Of a stretch of 64,000 nucleotides of DNA, positions 34,607 through 43,682 are shown in pieces; position 1 is the first letter of the stretch, and each line of letters opens with the position of its first letter. Source of the stretch: Ponticaulis sp. (GTDB lineage: Bacteria > Pseudomonadota > Alphaproteobacteria > Caulobacterales > Hyphomonadaceae). The stretch lies in the NCBI GenBank assembly GCA_002692725.1, contig NZLU01000046.1, forward strand, positions 531,747 through 595,746. The letters are read 5' to 3'. A program made the position numbers and the translations under genes. Below the pieces are notes generated by a model. That model made no database searches. It had not been told where the DNA came from and was given only the letters and a program-made list of their open reading frames with translations.

Positions 34607-36417
34607 TGCGCTGCTCCCGGCAAAATATCGAGCGGCGCGGTGACACGAGGCGCGGCTCCGGAGATTGGGACCGTGCCATGCCACATATAGGCAGGAAATA
34701 AAACCAGCGTTCCCGGCGTTGGCTTCACCCAGTGAAGCGCCTGGGCTTCATCAGGTAATTTATAGGGTGGCTCGCCAAATTTGATCCAGCCCGCGCGGTT
34801 CAGGTCCGTATCGGCTTCGGGTGGAACAGCCATGTAATAGGCCGAACTGACCCAACCATGCGGATGAGTGTGACTGACATGTCGCCCCCCCGCCAGAAGG
34901 AAAATTGACCACACACCACCAATGAAGAACCGGCCCTCATTGCGCGCCGTCATCGGGTTTTCGGGATCATGCCCTAACTGGTCCAGATAGGCCTGAACTG
35001 GCTCATACAGCGCTTTGATATAGTTCTGAACCACGGGCCGTTTATCGAACAACAGGTTGATCGGGCTTTGAATGCCCTGCCGTGCAGACTGCCCCAGAGG
35101 ATGCGTCTTGTAAGGGCTGCGGCCATGCACCTGCTCGATAAAGTCCTCATGAAACTCCTCGAGCGAACTATACCCCTCGGGCACAGAAAGTTGCGCGGGT
35201 TTCACAAAGCGTTCGAAATCCATCAGACTCGAATACTCATCCATTCGTCCCAACATGCGCAGCGCATCGGCCTGAAGTGCAATCCAGTCCTGATCCAGCG
35301 GCGTCTTTTCTCGCCACAACAACGCAATCTCAAGCGCCCGATCATAACGCCCTGACATCAGGCACGCCTGAGTGAGATGATAAGCCACAATCCGCGCCTC
35401 GGGCGCAGACGCGTAAGACGCTTCGGCAAGCCTGTACGCCTCTTCGGTTTGCTCCAGATCGTCTTTGGCCATGGACAGCCTTATCGACAACAAGGGATGC
35501 GCCTTCAACTCGCCGGGAAGCCGGTCAAACTGCTCGATAACGCGCTGGGGCGTTTCCATCTCGAGCCATTGATCGAACGCAGCAATCGCCTGCACCGGGC
35601 GACTGCCTGCAGCGCCAATTGCCTGGGTCAGCAATTGGTCCGCCATATCCGCCCGCTCCGTCATCCAGAGCAGATTGGTATAATCTTTCAGTCCTTCGTC
35701 CGAGCCAGCAGAAATGGCCTGCATAAGCGGCGCTTCAGCCTCGTCCGTGCGCAATTGCTCCATCAGAGACCGCGCGAGCAAGCGCTGGATCTGCGGAGCG
35801 GTCTGGCCTTCCGCCAATAAGTGCCGACAGAGCGCCTCGCACTGGCTGAGATCACCCGTTTCGATCTGACAGGAGGCAAGCCCATACCGCGCAGCCACAT
35901 GCTTTGGCTGAAGGGCAATGGCCGCCTCAAAAGCCTCAATCGCCTGATGCCAGCGCTTGGCGTGTTTCAAAGACCGGCCGAGGCACTCAAACGCATCCGC
36001 ATCGCGTCTCCCACCAGCCAACACATAATCCTGAGCCAGTTCAATCGCGTCTTCATTCCGGACGAGGTCGAGCAACAGAACAATCAGGTTTTTATAAGCG
36101 GGTGCATAATCCGATTGCGCGTCAATGGCCGCCCGGAATGCGGCCTCCGCCTCCCCCTCATAGCCCGCAGCCTTCAGCATATTGCCATAGGTATTCTGCA
36201 TCTCGGCGCTATTTGGCGTTGCTTTCACAGCCGCGTCCATCGCTGAAATCGCCTCGGACAATTGCCCGAGTTTCCGAAGCGAGACGGCTTTCAGCTGGAG
36301 AATTTCACTGCGTCCCGGAAACGTCTGCAGCGCACGATCAGCGAGCCTGACAGCCTCAGCTGGCCGTCCCCCCTCATACAGCGCATGTATCTGCTGCAGT
36401 GTCTCTGCGAGCGTCAT
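34603..36417 (-). CDS. TPR-repeat protein with C-terminal 2OG-Fe(II) oxygenase-like domain
   Basis: In this 604-residue protein, about the first 400 residues are tetratricopeptide repeats (for example AISAMDAAVKATPNSAEMQNTYGN). A C-terminal domain of about 200 residues resembles TIGR02466-type 2-oxoglutarate/iron oxygenases. Putative metal ligands lie in HVSHTHPHG (H516, H518 or H520) and in LVLFPAYMWHGTVP (H580), with R591 as a 2OG contact. A TPR array fused to a hydroxylase suggests modification of a protein or cell-surface substrate. It overlaps rluC by 4 bases and the HAD gene by 4. Confidence 0.82.
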   Translation of the reverse strand: MTLAETLQQIHALYEGGRPAEAVRLADRALQTFPGRSEILQLKAVSLRKLGQLSEAISAMDAAVKATPNSAEMQNTYGNMLKAAGYEGEAEAAFRAAIDAQSDYAPAYKNLIVLLLDLVRNEDAIELAQDYVLAGGRRDADAFECLGRSLKHAKRWHQAIEAFEAAIALQPKHVAARYGLASCQIETGDLSQCEALCRHLLAEGQTAPQIQRLLARSLMEQLRTDEAEAPLMQAISAGSDEGLKDYTNLLWMTERADMADQLLTQAIGAAGSRPVQAIAAFDQWLEMETPQRVIEQFDRLPGELKAHPLLSIRLSMAKDDLEQTEEAYRLAEASYASAPEARIVAYHLTQACLMSGRYDRALEIALLWREKTPLDQDWIALQADALRMLGRMDEYSSLMDFERFVKPAQLSVPEGYSSLEEFHEDFIEQVHGRSPYKTHPLGQSARQGIQSPINLLFDKRPVVQNYIKALYEPVQAYLDQLGHDPENPMTARNEGRFFIGGVWSIFLLAGGRHVSHTHPHGWVSSAYYMAVPPEADTDLNRAGWIKFGEPPYKLPDEAQALHWVKPTPGTLVLFPAYMWHGTVPISGAAPRVTAPLDILPGAAH

Positions 36418-37415
36418 TCAAATGGATCCCACGGGTTCGTCCCGGCCTCCTCCAGAAGAAAACCGAGCGTTTTGAAGGTTTGATCCATGTGTTTCGGCAA
36501 AGGTGCAACAAGCGTAATGTCGCGGCCCGACTTCTTAGGGATAACCAGTGCCCGCGCATGCAGATGCAGCCCCTCGCCCACCCCGTTCAACGGCTCGCGG
36601 CGCCCGGGATATTTCGGATCACCGATAATGGCATTGCCGACTTCTTCCATATGGAAGCGCAGCTGATGGGTCCGCCCCGTTAGCGGCGATAGGGCTACCC
36701 AGGCCGCGCGCTGCGCTGCTGTCGAAACAACGGCATATTCGGTGACCGCATGCTGAGAGCCTTTGTCAGATTGAGAGGCAGGCACCATCCGCTCTTTTTC
36801 ATCTCCCGGTCCAAAGCCTTTCATCATCCAGCTTCGGATTTGCCCCTGATGCGGCGCAGGTACACCAGCGACAACAGCCCAGTAAACCTTTTTGAGCGTC
36901 CGCTCCCTGAACATATCGCCAAGCTCTGCCGCCGCACGTGGGTGTTTGGCCAGCAGAAGAACACCCGACGTATCCCGGTCCAGCCTGTGCACCAGCTTTG
37001 GCCGGTGTTCCCCATCACTCAAAGCGTCCAGCATGCCGTCAATATGTCGGTTAGTGTTCGTCCCGCCCTGCACGGCCAGTCCAGCTGGTTTGCTCAACGC
37101 GATAATGTCATCATCCTGATAGATCAGCATGTTGCGGATAAAGGCCGCGTCCTTGTCTGATACCTGACGTCCGCGTGCCTCCCGCGCGCGCTCCAGCTCT
37201 GCCTTGCTTGGCAGCGGTGGCACCCGAACCGTCTGCCCCGGCTCAAGCCGCGTGCTCGATTTTGCCCGCGCGCCATCAACCCGGATCTGGCCTGTGCGAA
37301 GGAATTTCTCGACCTGGCCCTGCGTCACGCCTTCAAACTTTCGTTTGAACCAGCGATCGAGCCGGGCACCCGATTCCTCATAAGTCACTTCAATGTTTCG
37401 AACGTCGCCGCTCAC
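36414..37415 (-). CDS. rluC: RluA-family pseudouridine synthase (RluC-like)
   Basis: This 333-residue rRNA pseudouridine synthase has an N-terminal S4 RNA-binding domain (about 15-65, RLDRWFKRKFEGVTQGQVEKF). The catalytic domain has HRLDRDTSGVLL with the nucleophile D146. The C-terminal GRTHQLRFHMEEVGNAIIGD block is typical. By size and the S4 domain it most likely makes several 23S rRNA pseudouridines, as RluC does. It overlaps crcB and the TPR gene by 4 bases each. Confidence 0.9.
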   Translation of the reverse strand: MSGDVRNIEVTYEESGARLDRWFKRKFEGVTQGQVEKFLRTGQIRVDGARAKSSTRLEPGQTVRVPPLPSKAELERAREARGRQVSDKDAAFIRNMLIYQDDDIIALSKPAGLAVQGGTNTNRHIDGMLDALSDGEHRPKLVHRLDRDTSGVLLLAKHPRAAAELGDMFRERTLKKVYWAVVAGVPAPHQGQIRSWMMKGFGPGDEKERMVPASQSDKGSQHAVTEYAVVSTAAQRAAWVALSPLTGRTHQLRFHMEEVGNAIIGDPKYPGRREPLNGVGEGLHLHARALVIPKKSGRDITLVAPLPKHMDQTFKTLGFLLEEAGTNPWDPFE

Positions 37416-37795
37416 GCTAATACCTTCCGCATGATCAAGAGGCCGGCAAATACCATGATCACTCCAAGAATGACAGAACTCCCGGCATAAAGCGCCGCGG
37501 CCGTATAGGCTTTAGTTTCAATCATGCGTGCGGTCTCGAGCGAGAAGGCTGAGAAGGTTGTGAAACCGCCAAGAACACCCGTTGCCAGAAAGATCTGTGC
37601 ATTGCTCACGCCGCCCTTATACGCAAACCAGCCAATCACCAGCCCCATAACGAGCGATCCAACCAGATTCACCGTGAATGTGCCCCACGGCCAGCCCGGC
37701 CCCATCAGGCGCAACATAAGCGCGCCTATGCCGAACCGCCCGGCAGAACCAATCGCGCCACCCAGAGCGGCAAGGAGCAAATGCTGTACAAACAT
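37412..37795 (-). CDS. crcB: Fluoride channel CrcB/Fluc
   Basis: This 127-residue protein has four membrane segments and all family marks: GGAIGSAGRFGIG, the pore Asn in GTFTVNLVGSLVMG, and LATGVLGGFTTFSAFSLE, whose Phe and Thr residues line the fluoride path and whose GGFTTFS turn binds Na+. Dual-topology dimers export fluoride. No fluoride riboswitch is apparent in the 46-base leader. It is the first gene of a run of overlapping genes ending with the QEGLA protein. Confidence 0.94.
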   Translation of the reverse strand: MFVQHLLLAALGGAIGSAGRFGIGALMLRLMGPGWPWGTFTVNLVGSLVMGLVIGWFAYKGGVSNAQIFLATGVLGGFTTFSAFSLETARMIETKAYTAAALYAGSSVILGVIMVFAGLLIMRKVLA

Positions 37796-37841
37796 CTGCC
37801 CCTCTTGCCATGGTTCGGGCGTTCAAGCCAACTTGATCAGG

Positions 37842-39389
37842 CTAACGTTTGCCAAACTCACACTTGGCGCGTTCACGACAGGCATCGAGATCCTTCTTGG
37901 CTTCAGCGAGTTGTTCTGCGGCTCTGTCTCTGGCTTGCTTTGCTGCGTCACGACGCTGAGTCGCGCGATCCAGGCTTTCCTTGGCACGCGGAACGGCATC
38001 CCGCGCAGCCTGCAAGCGCGTGGCGGCCGCCTCCTTGCCTGGCGCATAACCTTTGTCTTCAGACTTGGTAATTTTACCGTCCACACGTGTCGCACTGGTG
38101 ACCCGTCCGTCAGCGCCCTGAATGTCGATGATCTCAATCTTCTGGCCATTCGCATTTGTGCTGCTGATATTGACTGTCTCACCTGCACCGTCCGCCAGCG
38201 CTTTTTCCGCGGCACCGATTTCATCCTGCGCTGATTGCAAAGCAGTACGCGCCGCATTCAACGCCTGAGTGGCAGCCGTCAACTCGGCCTCGGCACGCTT
38301 CCGAGCATCGTTGGCGTAGTTCCATCCCTCTTCCTGCGGACGGCATGTTTCACATACATAGTCATCCTCCCGCATAAACCCCTCCAGGCGCTCAGCATGC
38401 TCAGCCGTCTTCTTCTCTGCTTCCGTCATGGGAGTCGGTGTGGGCGTCGGGGTAGGTTTTGGGGGTTTGGGCTCAGTTTTAACAACTTCAGGCAAAGAAT
38501 TTCGATGCCGCTTTCCGGCCATGTTCACTGTCGAAGTAAACGGTTCGGCTCCAGCGCACCCGAACGTAAACCTGATAAAAGAATTTGCACGGTCAATCTT
38601 CCAACCAGCCTCTCGATTTTTGCCTGGCGCCAGGTTCAACGGAAAAAATCCTGCCATCTCGAAGGATTGAACAGCATCGCGACCTCCGTTTTGACCGCTA
38701 ACGTCGCAATTTACGGACTTCACTCGCGCCGTGAGCACTCCGCCGCGATAACCGGCTCGGGGTCTCGGGTCCCATCGGATATCGACGGTACTTGTACAAT
38801 TATTGGAAGATACGCTTTTTTGAGTCAGCTCATATGAGCCCTTCAGAATTTCGCTCTTTGCATTGTGGGATAGCCTCGCGACACCTTTCTGACGCAAATC
38901 CCCGACAAGATTGTCAACGACACGCTGAAGCGACCCGCTTGTCACTCCGGATGGCAGATTATTACCGGCATAAAAACCGACCGTCTCCTGAATAAGGCAT
39001 GCGTAATACTGCTCATCATCAGGAAAGTCGTATCGACACTTGATCATTGCGTAGCCTGATACATAAATGCCGCCGACCCCCGTTACAGCAGAAGCCGCTT
39101 TGACCACTTCTTCCGCTTTTGAGAGAACGAATTCGCCAGCGTTTCTGAGTTTCTTTAGCTTGTTTGCTTTCTCAATGGTCTTAAAGGCGATCAAGCTGCA
39201 GCGCACCCGGCAATCTTCCTTGCCCGAATTGGCTACACTATAATTTTCCTGAAACTTCTCAAGTTCGCCGACAAGTTGATCGCGGAGCTGATCATAAGCT
39301 TTCGTATCTTGAGCCAGCGCAGCAGGCGCCAGAGTCGCAAACGCAGCCAGCCCTGCGCAGGCGCTGATTATGGATGTGGTGAATTTCAT
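37842..39389 (-). CDS. Cys-rich exported protein with Pro-Thr linker and coiled-coil tail
   Basis: This 515-residue protein has a signal peptide (1-26, ending ALAQD) and a mixed N-terminal domain with seven cysteines (60, 64, 118, 131, 198, 228, 278). A Pro/Thr linker follows (about 305-320), then a CETC pair (346, 349), and an Ala/Lys/Glu-rich tail in two coiled-coil stretches (about 361-401 and 455-510) ending with C504 and C510. Eleven mature cysteines in an exported protein imply disulfides. I recognise no domain. It has its own upstream region and is followed by crcB after 46 bases. Confidence 0.75.
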   Translation of the reverse strand: MKFTTSIISACAGLAAFATLAPAALAQDTKAYDQLRDQLVGELEKFQENYSVANSGKEDCRVRCSLIAFKTIEKANKLKKLRNAGEFVLSKAEEVVKAASAVTGVGGIYVSGYAMIKCRYDFPDDEQYYACLIQETVGFYAGNNLPSGVTSGSLQRVVDNLVGDLRQKGVARLSHNAKSEILKGSYELTQKSVSSNNCTSTVDIRWDPRPRAGYRGGVLTARVKSVNCDVSGQNGGRDAVQSFEMAGFFPLNLAPGKNREAGWKIDRANSFIRFTFGCAGAEPFTSTVNMAGKRHRNSLPEVVKTEPKPPKPTPTPTPTPMTEAEKKTAEHAERLEGFMREDDYVCETCRPQEEGWNYANDARKRAEAELTAATQALNAARTALQSAQDEIGAAEKALADGAGETVNISSTNANGQKIEIIDIQGADGRVTSATRVDGKITKSEDKGYAPGKEAAATRLQAARDAVPRAKESLDRATQRRDAAKQARDRAAEQLAEAKKDLDACRERAKCEFGKR

Positions 39390-39485
39390 GGTTCCCCCCT
39401 GATGGACTAACTCGTCCCGGTTAGCGCTCGCAGGGTGAACCTATCCTGAATTGTGCAGTCAGTTCCAGATCATGTTACCAATTTG

Positions 39486-40196
39486 CTAGGTCAGGTCGAC
39501 TGACAATCGCTCAAAATCATCCGGAACCGGCGCCGAATAATCAAACTGACTGCCCCAGGGATGTGGACCCTGCAAACGCAATGCGTGCAGCATCAGTCTC
39601 GGTGCATTCCCTGCATCACCATAAATTCCGTCTCCCAGAATGGGATGCCCTAAATGCGCCAGATGCACGCGGATCTGATGCATGCGTCCGGTCTCCGGGC
39701 GGCACTCCACAAGGCTTCTATGTCCGTCGGTCCAGACGCAATTAAACCGCGTCAGCGCCTCTTTCGTATCTTTCACGCCGGCCTGCCCGCCAATGCCGGA
39801 AATCGTCGCGCCTTCGCTTGTGCGTACTGTGCCGATTGGGCTGTCACAGCGCGTGACCTTCGTCGCATCGCCTTCGGTGAACGCCAGATAGGTTTTCTTG
39901 ATCTGCCGGTCTTCAAATGCTTTGGAGAGCGCAGCCGCCGATGGCTGCGTCTTCGCTGCGATCACAACGCCAGTCGTGTCCGCGTCAATGCGGTGAACCA
40001 GACGAGGACGTTTTCCATTCGACTTCGCAAACGCCCAGAGCAGCTTGTCGAGGGTCCGGTCCTTTGAATTGCGCGTCTGACAGGCCAGTCCGGCCGGCTT
40101 GTTGAACGCCAGCATTTCATCGTCTTCGTCAATCAGAAGCGACCGAACAAAGTCTTTGTCCTCATCAGGCAGCCAGACGATTTCGCGATTTTTCAT
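39486..40196 (-). CDS. RluA-family pseudouridine synthase
   Basis: This 236-residue pseudouridine synthase lacks the S4 domain. The catalytic motif is HRIDADTTGVVI with D71, and the C-terminal GRMHQIRVHLAHLGHPILGD block is intact. Small members of this family modify tRNA or rRNA; the target is not predictable. Its start codon overlaps the rarA stop codon by 4 bases. The order Deg protease-rarA-rluA behind rplQ is conserved in alphaproteobacteria. Confidence 0.9.
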   Translation of the reverse strand: MKNREIVWLPDEDKDFVRSLLIDEDDEMLAFNKPAGLACQTRNSKDRTLDKLLWAFAKSNGKRPRLVHRIDADTTGVVIAAKTQPSAAALSKAFEDRQIKKTYLAFTEGDATKVTRCDSPIGTVRTSEGATISGIGGQAGVKDTKEALTRFNCVWTDGHRSLVECRPETGRMHQIRVHLAHLGHPILGDGIYGDAGNAPRLMLHALRLQGPHPWGSQFDYSAPVPDDFERLSVDLT

Positions 40197-41515
40197 GTTG
40201 TCTCTCCGCGGGCTTTTTGCAGTCGCACCCGCAAGTCTTCCAGATAAGCGAGCTTCTCACGGATCGATTTCTCTCGCCCTTCGCCTTTCGGGTCATAGAA
40301 TTTCTGGCGCTTCACGCCGTCGGGGAAATAATTCTGACCTGAAAAGCCGTGCTCGGTGTCATGATCATAGATATACCCTTCGCCATAGCCCTGATCCTTC
40401 ATCATGCCAGTTGGCGCATTCAGAATATGTTTGGGCGGCGCAAGATCCCCGCTTCCTTCCGCCGCCACCATGGCTGCTTTGAAAGCGTTGTAGACCGCAT
40501 TTGATTTCGGCGCCGTTGCCAGATGCACCACAGCATGCGCGAGTGCGAGTTCACCCTCCGGGCTGCCTAAACGCTCATAGGTCCGCACGGCCTCACCGGC
40601 AATCATCAGAGCGGTCGGGTCTGCCAAACCGATATCCTCGCTCGCCATGCGCACCAGCCGCCGCCCCAGAAACAGCGGATCCTCGCCGCCTTTCAGCATA
40701 CGGGCAAACCAGTAAAGACTTCCATCCGGATCAGAGCCCCGCACAGCCTTATGCAGCGCGGAGATGAGATTGTAATGCCCCTCGCCCGATTTGTCGTAAG
40801 CCGGCGCGCGCTTTGACAGCCAGTTTTTGAGATCCTGAATCTCCAGAGGCTTTGTCGTTTTAATCCGGAATAAATCCTCAACCAGCCCGAGGAAGTATCG
40901 CCCATCACCGCCTGCCAGATCGAGCAGATAGGCCCTTGCGTCCGGGCTAAGATCGAGTTGCCGTTGCTTATACGCTTCAGCCCGTGCGAGCAGCCGCTCG
41001 AGAGCCGCCTCATCCAGAGCCTTCAGCACCAGCACCTGGCAGCGAGAGAGCAGAGCACCGTTCAGCTCAAAGCTTGGGTTTTCGGTTGTCGCGCCAATCA
41101 GCGTGATCACGCCGCGCTCGACAAAAGGCAGAAACCCGTCCTGCTGCGCTTTGTTGAACCGGTGAATTTCATCCACGAACAACAGCGTGCCCTGCCCGGT
41201 CGACCGGCGGGCTTCCGCTTTGTCGAAGACCGCGCGCAAATCCTTTACACCGGAAAACACAGCCGACAGGGCTTCAAAGTGAAGCCCCGTACCTTCAGCC
41301 AGAAGCTGGGCGATCGTCGTTTTGCCCACGCCGGGCGGCCCCCACAGAACGATTGACGACAACTCACCTTGCGCCAGCATGCGCCCCAGCGGACCATCAG
41401 GCCCGATCAGATGGTCCTGACCGACAACCTCGTTGAGCTTTGCGGGTCGTATGGCCTCGGCGAGAGGGCGCGGCGCGCCCTCATCCAGTCCTGCAGCCCC
41501 AAATAAATCCGTCAC
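40193..41515 (-). CDS. rarA: Replication-associated recombination protein RarA (MgsA)
   Basis: This 440-residue AAA+ ATPase of the clamp-loader family acts at stalled replication forks. Walker A is GPPGVGKTT (59-67), Walker B LLFVDEIHRF (about 113-122), sensor 1 is in LIGATTENPSF, and the C-terminal collar has the tetramerisation domain with the conserved YNLISALHKAVRGSDPDG in outline. The end GQNYFPDGV is typical. It starts 6 bases after the Deg protease gene and overlaps rluA. Confidence 0.95.
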   Translation of the reverse strand: MTDLFGAAGLDEGAPRPLAEAIRPAKLNEVVGQDHLIGPDGPLGRMLAQGELSSIVLWGPPGVGKTTIAQLLAEGTGLHFEALSAVFSGVKDLRAVFDKAEARRSTGQGTLLFVDEIHRFNKAQQDGFLPFVERGVITLIGATTENPSFELNGALLSRCQVLVLKALDEAALERLLARAEAYKQRQLDLSPDARAYLLDLAGGDGRYFLGLVEDLFRIKTTKPLEIQDLKNWLSKRAPAYDKSGEGHYNLISALHKAVRGSDPDGSLYWFARMLKGGEDPLFLGRRLVRMASEDIGLADPTALMIAGEAVRTYERLGSPEGELALAHAVVHLATAPKSNAVYNAFKAAMVAAEGSGDLAPPKHILNAPTGMMKDQGYGEGYIYDHDTEHGFSGQNYFPDGVKRQKFYDPKGEGREKSIREKLAYLEDLRVRLQKARGETT

Positions 41516-41521
41516 CCGAGA

Positions 41522-42967
41522 CTAAAGCCTCACGGTCTCAGACAGGCGACGCCCATTCCGGTCGACCGCAATCTGCCAGATCCCGTCATTATCGTCCGAC
41601 GACAGCGCCTCCTCCAGGTCTTCCACGGTCTGAATAGCTTCCCCATTGACCTCAACGACCAGATCTCCCGGACGCACACCAAACCGCCAAGCGATGGAGC
41701 GGCGCTGAATGCGATTGATCAGCACGCCCTCATCGAACGGGTCACGACGCAGGCTCTCAGCCAGCGCTGGAGAGAGGTCGGCGACTTCTGCACCTGCCAG
41801 AGGATTACGCCCTTCGAGCAATGTCAGTTCGGCCTCTGTGGCCCCGGGTGGTGCCGTGACGGTCAGATTGATCACTTGGGTCTCACCATTGCGGTAAACG
41901 CTCACTGGCGCTGTATCGCCTTCGCCCAATGTTGCCGCCAGAAACTTCAGACCGCTTTCGTCAAACACTTCGCGTCCGTCAAACTTCAGAACGACATCGC
42001 CGCGGCGGAGTTTGGCATTGTCAGCCGGGCCATCCGGGTAGATTTCAGTAACCAGCACACCGCCCGGTCGGTCGACCTCGAGCGATTTTGCAATATCCGC
42101 TGTCACTGCCTGCCCTTTCAGACCAAGCCATGGACGCACAATCCGGCCTTCATTAATCGCCGAATCAACAACACGTTTCACCATCTCCGCAGGGATGGCA
42201 AAGCCAATGCCGTTTGATCCGCCAGACCGCGAGAAAATGGCTGTATTCACACCAACCAGCTTGCCCGCATTATCAATCAACGCGCCGCCTGAATTCCCGG
42301 GGTTAATCGCGGCGTCTGTCTGGATGAAAAAGGCGTAATCAGAAATCCCGACATCAGTCCGCGCCGTCGCAGAGACAATCCCGCTGGTCACGGTCTGTCC
42401 CACACCGAAGGGATTGCCAATTGCGAGGACAAGATCTCCAACCTGTACAAGGCGCGTATCCGCGAACTCCAGAAAGGGAAGCTCTTCCCCCTCTGGATTA
42501 ATCCGAAGAACCGCGAGATCTGTGCGTTCATCCGCCAGCACAAGCTCGGCTTCAAACTCGCGGCGATCAGACAGCACAACTTTCAGTGCGTTCGCGTCTT
42601 CAACCACGTGATTATTCGTCACAATAATGCCCTCTGACCCGACGATCACGCCAGAGCCCAGCGAGGACTGAACACGGTCCTCAGGCATGCCAAACCCATT
42701 TCCGCCAAAGAACCGCTCAAAGAATGGATCATTGGCAAAGGGTGAGCGCGATTGGCGAATCAGCCGCTCAGAATAGACGTTCACCACCGCCGGGGATGAA
42801 CGCTGAACCAGCGGCGCAAAGGACAATTGAATCTCTTCGCGCGAGTCCGGCAAAAGTTGTGCATTCGCAGGAGGCGCCATCAGCGATGACAGCATCATGA
42901 AAATGAGGGCTGCAAACAATGCGCTGAGGAGAAACAGAATTTTATTGATGTGTCTTATCATAGCCAT
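41522..42967 (-). CDS. Deg-type (HtrA-like) periplasmic serine protease
   Basis: This 481-residue protein has an N-terminal signal or anchor (about 1-36, ANAQLLP), then a trypsin-like domain with the triad H120 (TNNHVV), D150 (RTDLAVLR) and S226 (GNSGGAL). Two PDZ domains follow (about 270-360 and 390-475). It should degrade or refold damaged envelope proteins. An acidic and Gly/Phe-rich insert before the protease domain (FFERFFGG) matches the DegP LA-loop region. The gene is located downstream of rplQ on the same strand. Confidence 0.94.
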   Translation of the reverse strand: MAMIRHINKILFLLSALFAALIFMMLSSLMAPPANAQLLPDSREEIQLSFAPLVQRSSPAVVNVYSERLIRQSRSPFANDPFFERFFGGNGFGMPEDRVQSSLGSGVIVGSEGIIVTNNHVVEDANALKVVLSDRREFEAELVLADERTDLAVLRINPEGEELPFLEFADTRLVQVGDLVLAIGNPFGVGQTVTSGIVSATARTDVGISDYAFFIQTDAAINPGNSGGALIDNAGKLVGVNTAIFSRSGGSNGIGFAIPAEMVKRVVDSAINEGRIVRPWLGLKGQAVTADIAKSLEVDRPGGVLVTEIYPDGPADNAKLRRGDVVLKFDGREVFDESGLKFLAATLGEGDTAPVSVYRNGETQVINLTVTAPPGATEAELTLLEGRNPLAGAEVADLSPALAESLRRDPFDEGVLINRIQRRSIAWRFGVRPGDLVVEVNGEAIQTVEDLEEALSSDDNDGIWQIAVDRNGRRLSETVRL

Positions 42968-43170
42968 GAGTTAACCCTCCGACCATGGCCCGATTGGGGC
43001 GGATTTACGTCGAACTGCAAGTGTCATGTTTAACCCAGATCACACTCAGGTTTGAAGAACAAGCCAGTCAGCTGAGAAGTCCCGACAGCCATCTGACATC
43101 CGATAGAACGGAATATTCTGACGCGCAAATCCGCTTTCAAGCCCCGGCCTACTTCGAATACCGCTTAAAC

Positions 43171-43200
43171 AGAAAAAGCCAGGCGATCAGGCCTGGCTTT
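43171..43200 (-). terminator. Terminator of the alpha (rpsM-rpoA-rplQ) operon
   Basis: On the minus strand AAAGCCAGGC (43200-43191) pairs exactly with GCCTGGCTTT (43184-43175), followed by more T residues (43174-43173). It lies 31 bases after the rplQ stop codon, ahead of the Deg protease gene. Confidence 0.9.
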
Positions 43201-43230
43201 CTCAAGAAATCTTACGCTTTCGCGTGAGGA

Positions 43231-43653
43231 TCAATCCTCAGCAAGCTCAAGCTCGGCTTCGTGACGCTCGCGGTCAGCTTTGCCTTTTGCTTCAACGTCA
43301 CGGTCAACGAACTCGATGACAGCCATTGGCGCGTTGTCGCCGTGGCGGAAGCCAGCTTTCATGATGCGAACATAGCCGCCATTGCGCTCTTCATAGCGTG
43401 GGCCGAGAACGTCGAAGAGTTTCTTCGCCATATCCTGGTTACGCAGTTTTGAGATTGCGCGACGACGTGCAGCCAGATCACCTTTCTTAGCGAGGGTAAC
43501 CAGCTTTTCAACGATCGGACGAAGTTCCTTTGCCTTAGGCAAAGTCGTCACGATCTGCTCGTGCTCAATCAGAGACGAAGCCATATTGGCGAACATCGCT
43601 TTGCGGTGTTCGGACGTCCGGTTGAGTTTGCGGTGTGCGAGTCCATGACGCAT
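43231..43653 (-). CDS. rplQ: 50S ribosomal protein L17
   Basis: This large-subunit protein has 140 residues. The start [20 protein letters not shown] and the [25 protein letters not shown] end are canonical. A short acidic C-terminal tail (EAELELAED) follows the core. Last gene of the alpha operon, directly before its terminator. Confidence 0.98.
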   Translation of the reverse strand: MRHGLAHRKLNRTSEHRKAMFANMASSLIEHEQIVTTLPKAKELRPIVEKLVTLAKKGDLAARRRAISKLRNQDMAKKLFDVLGPRYEERNGGYVRIMKAGFRHGDNAPMAVIEFVDRDVEAKGKADRERHEAELELAED

Positions 43654-43682
43654 GACTAAACTTCCTTATCGGCCTTCCGCCG

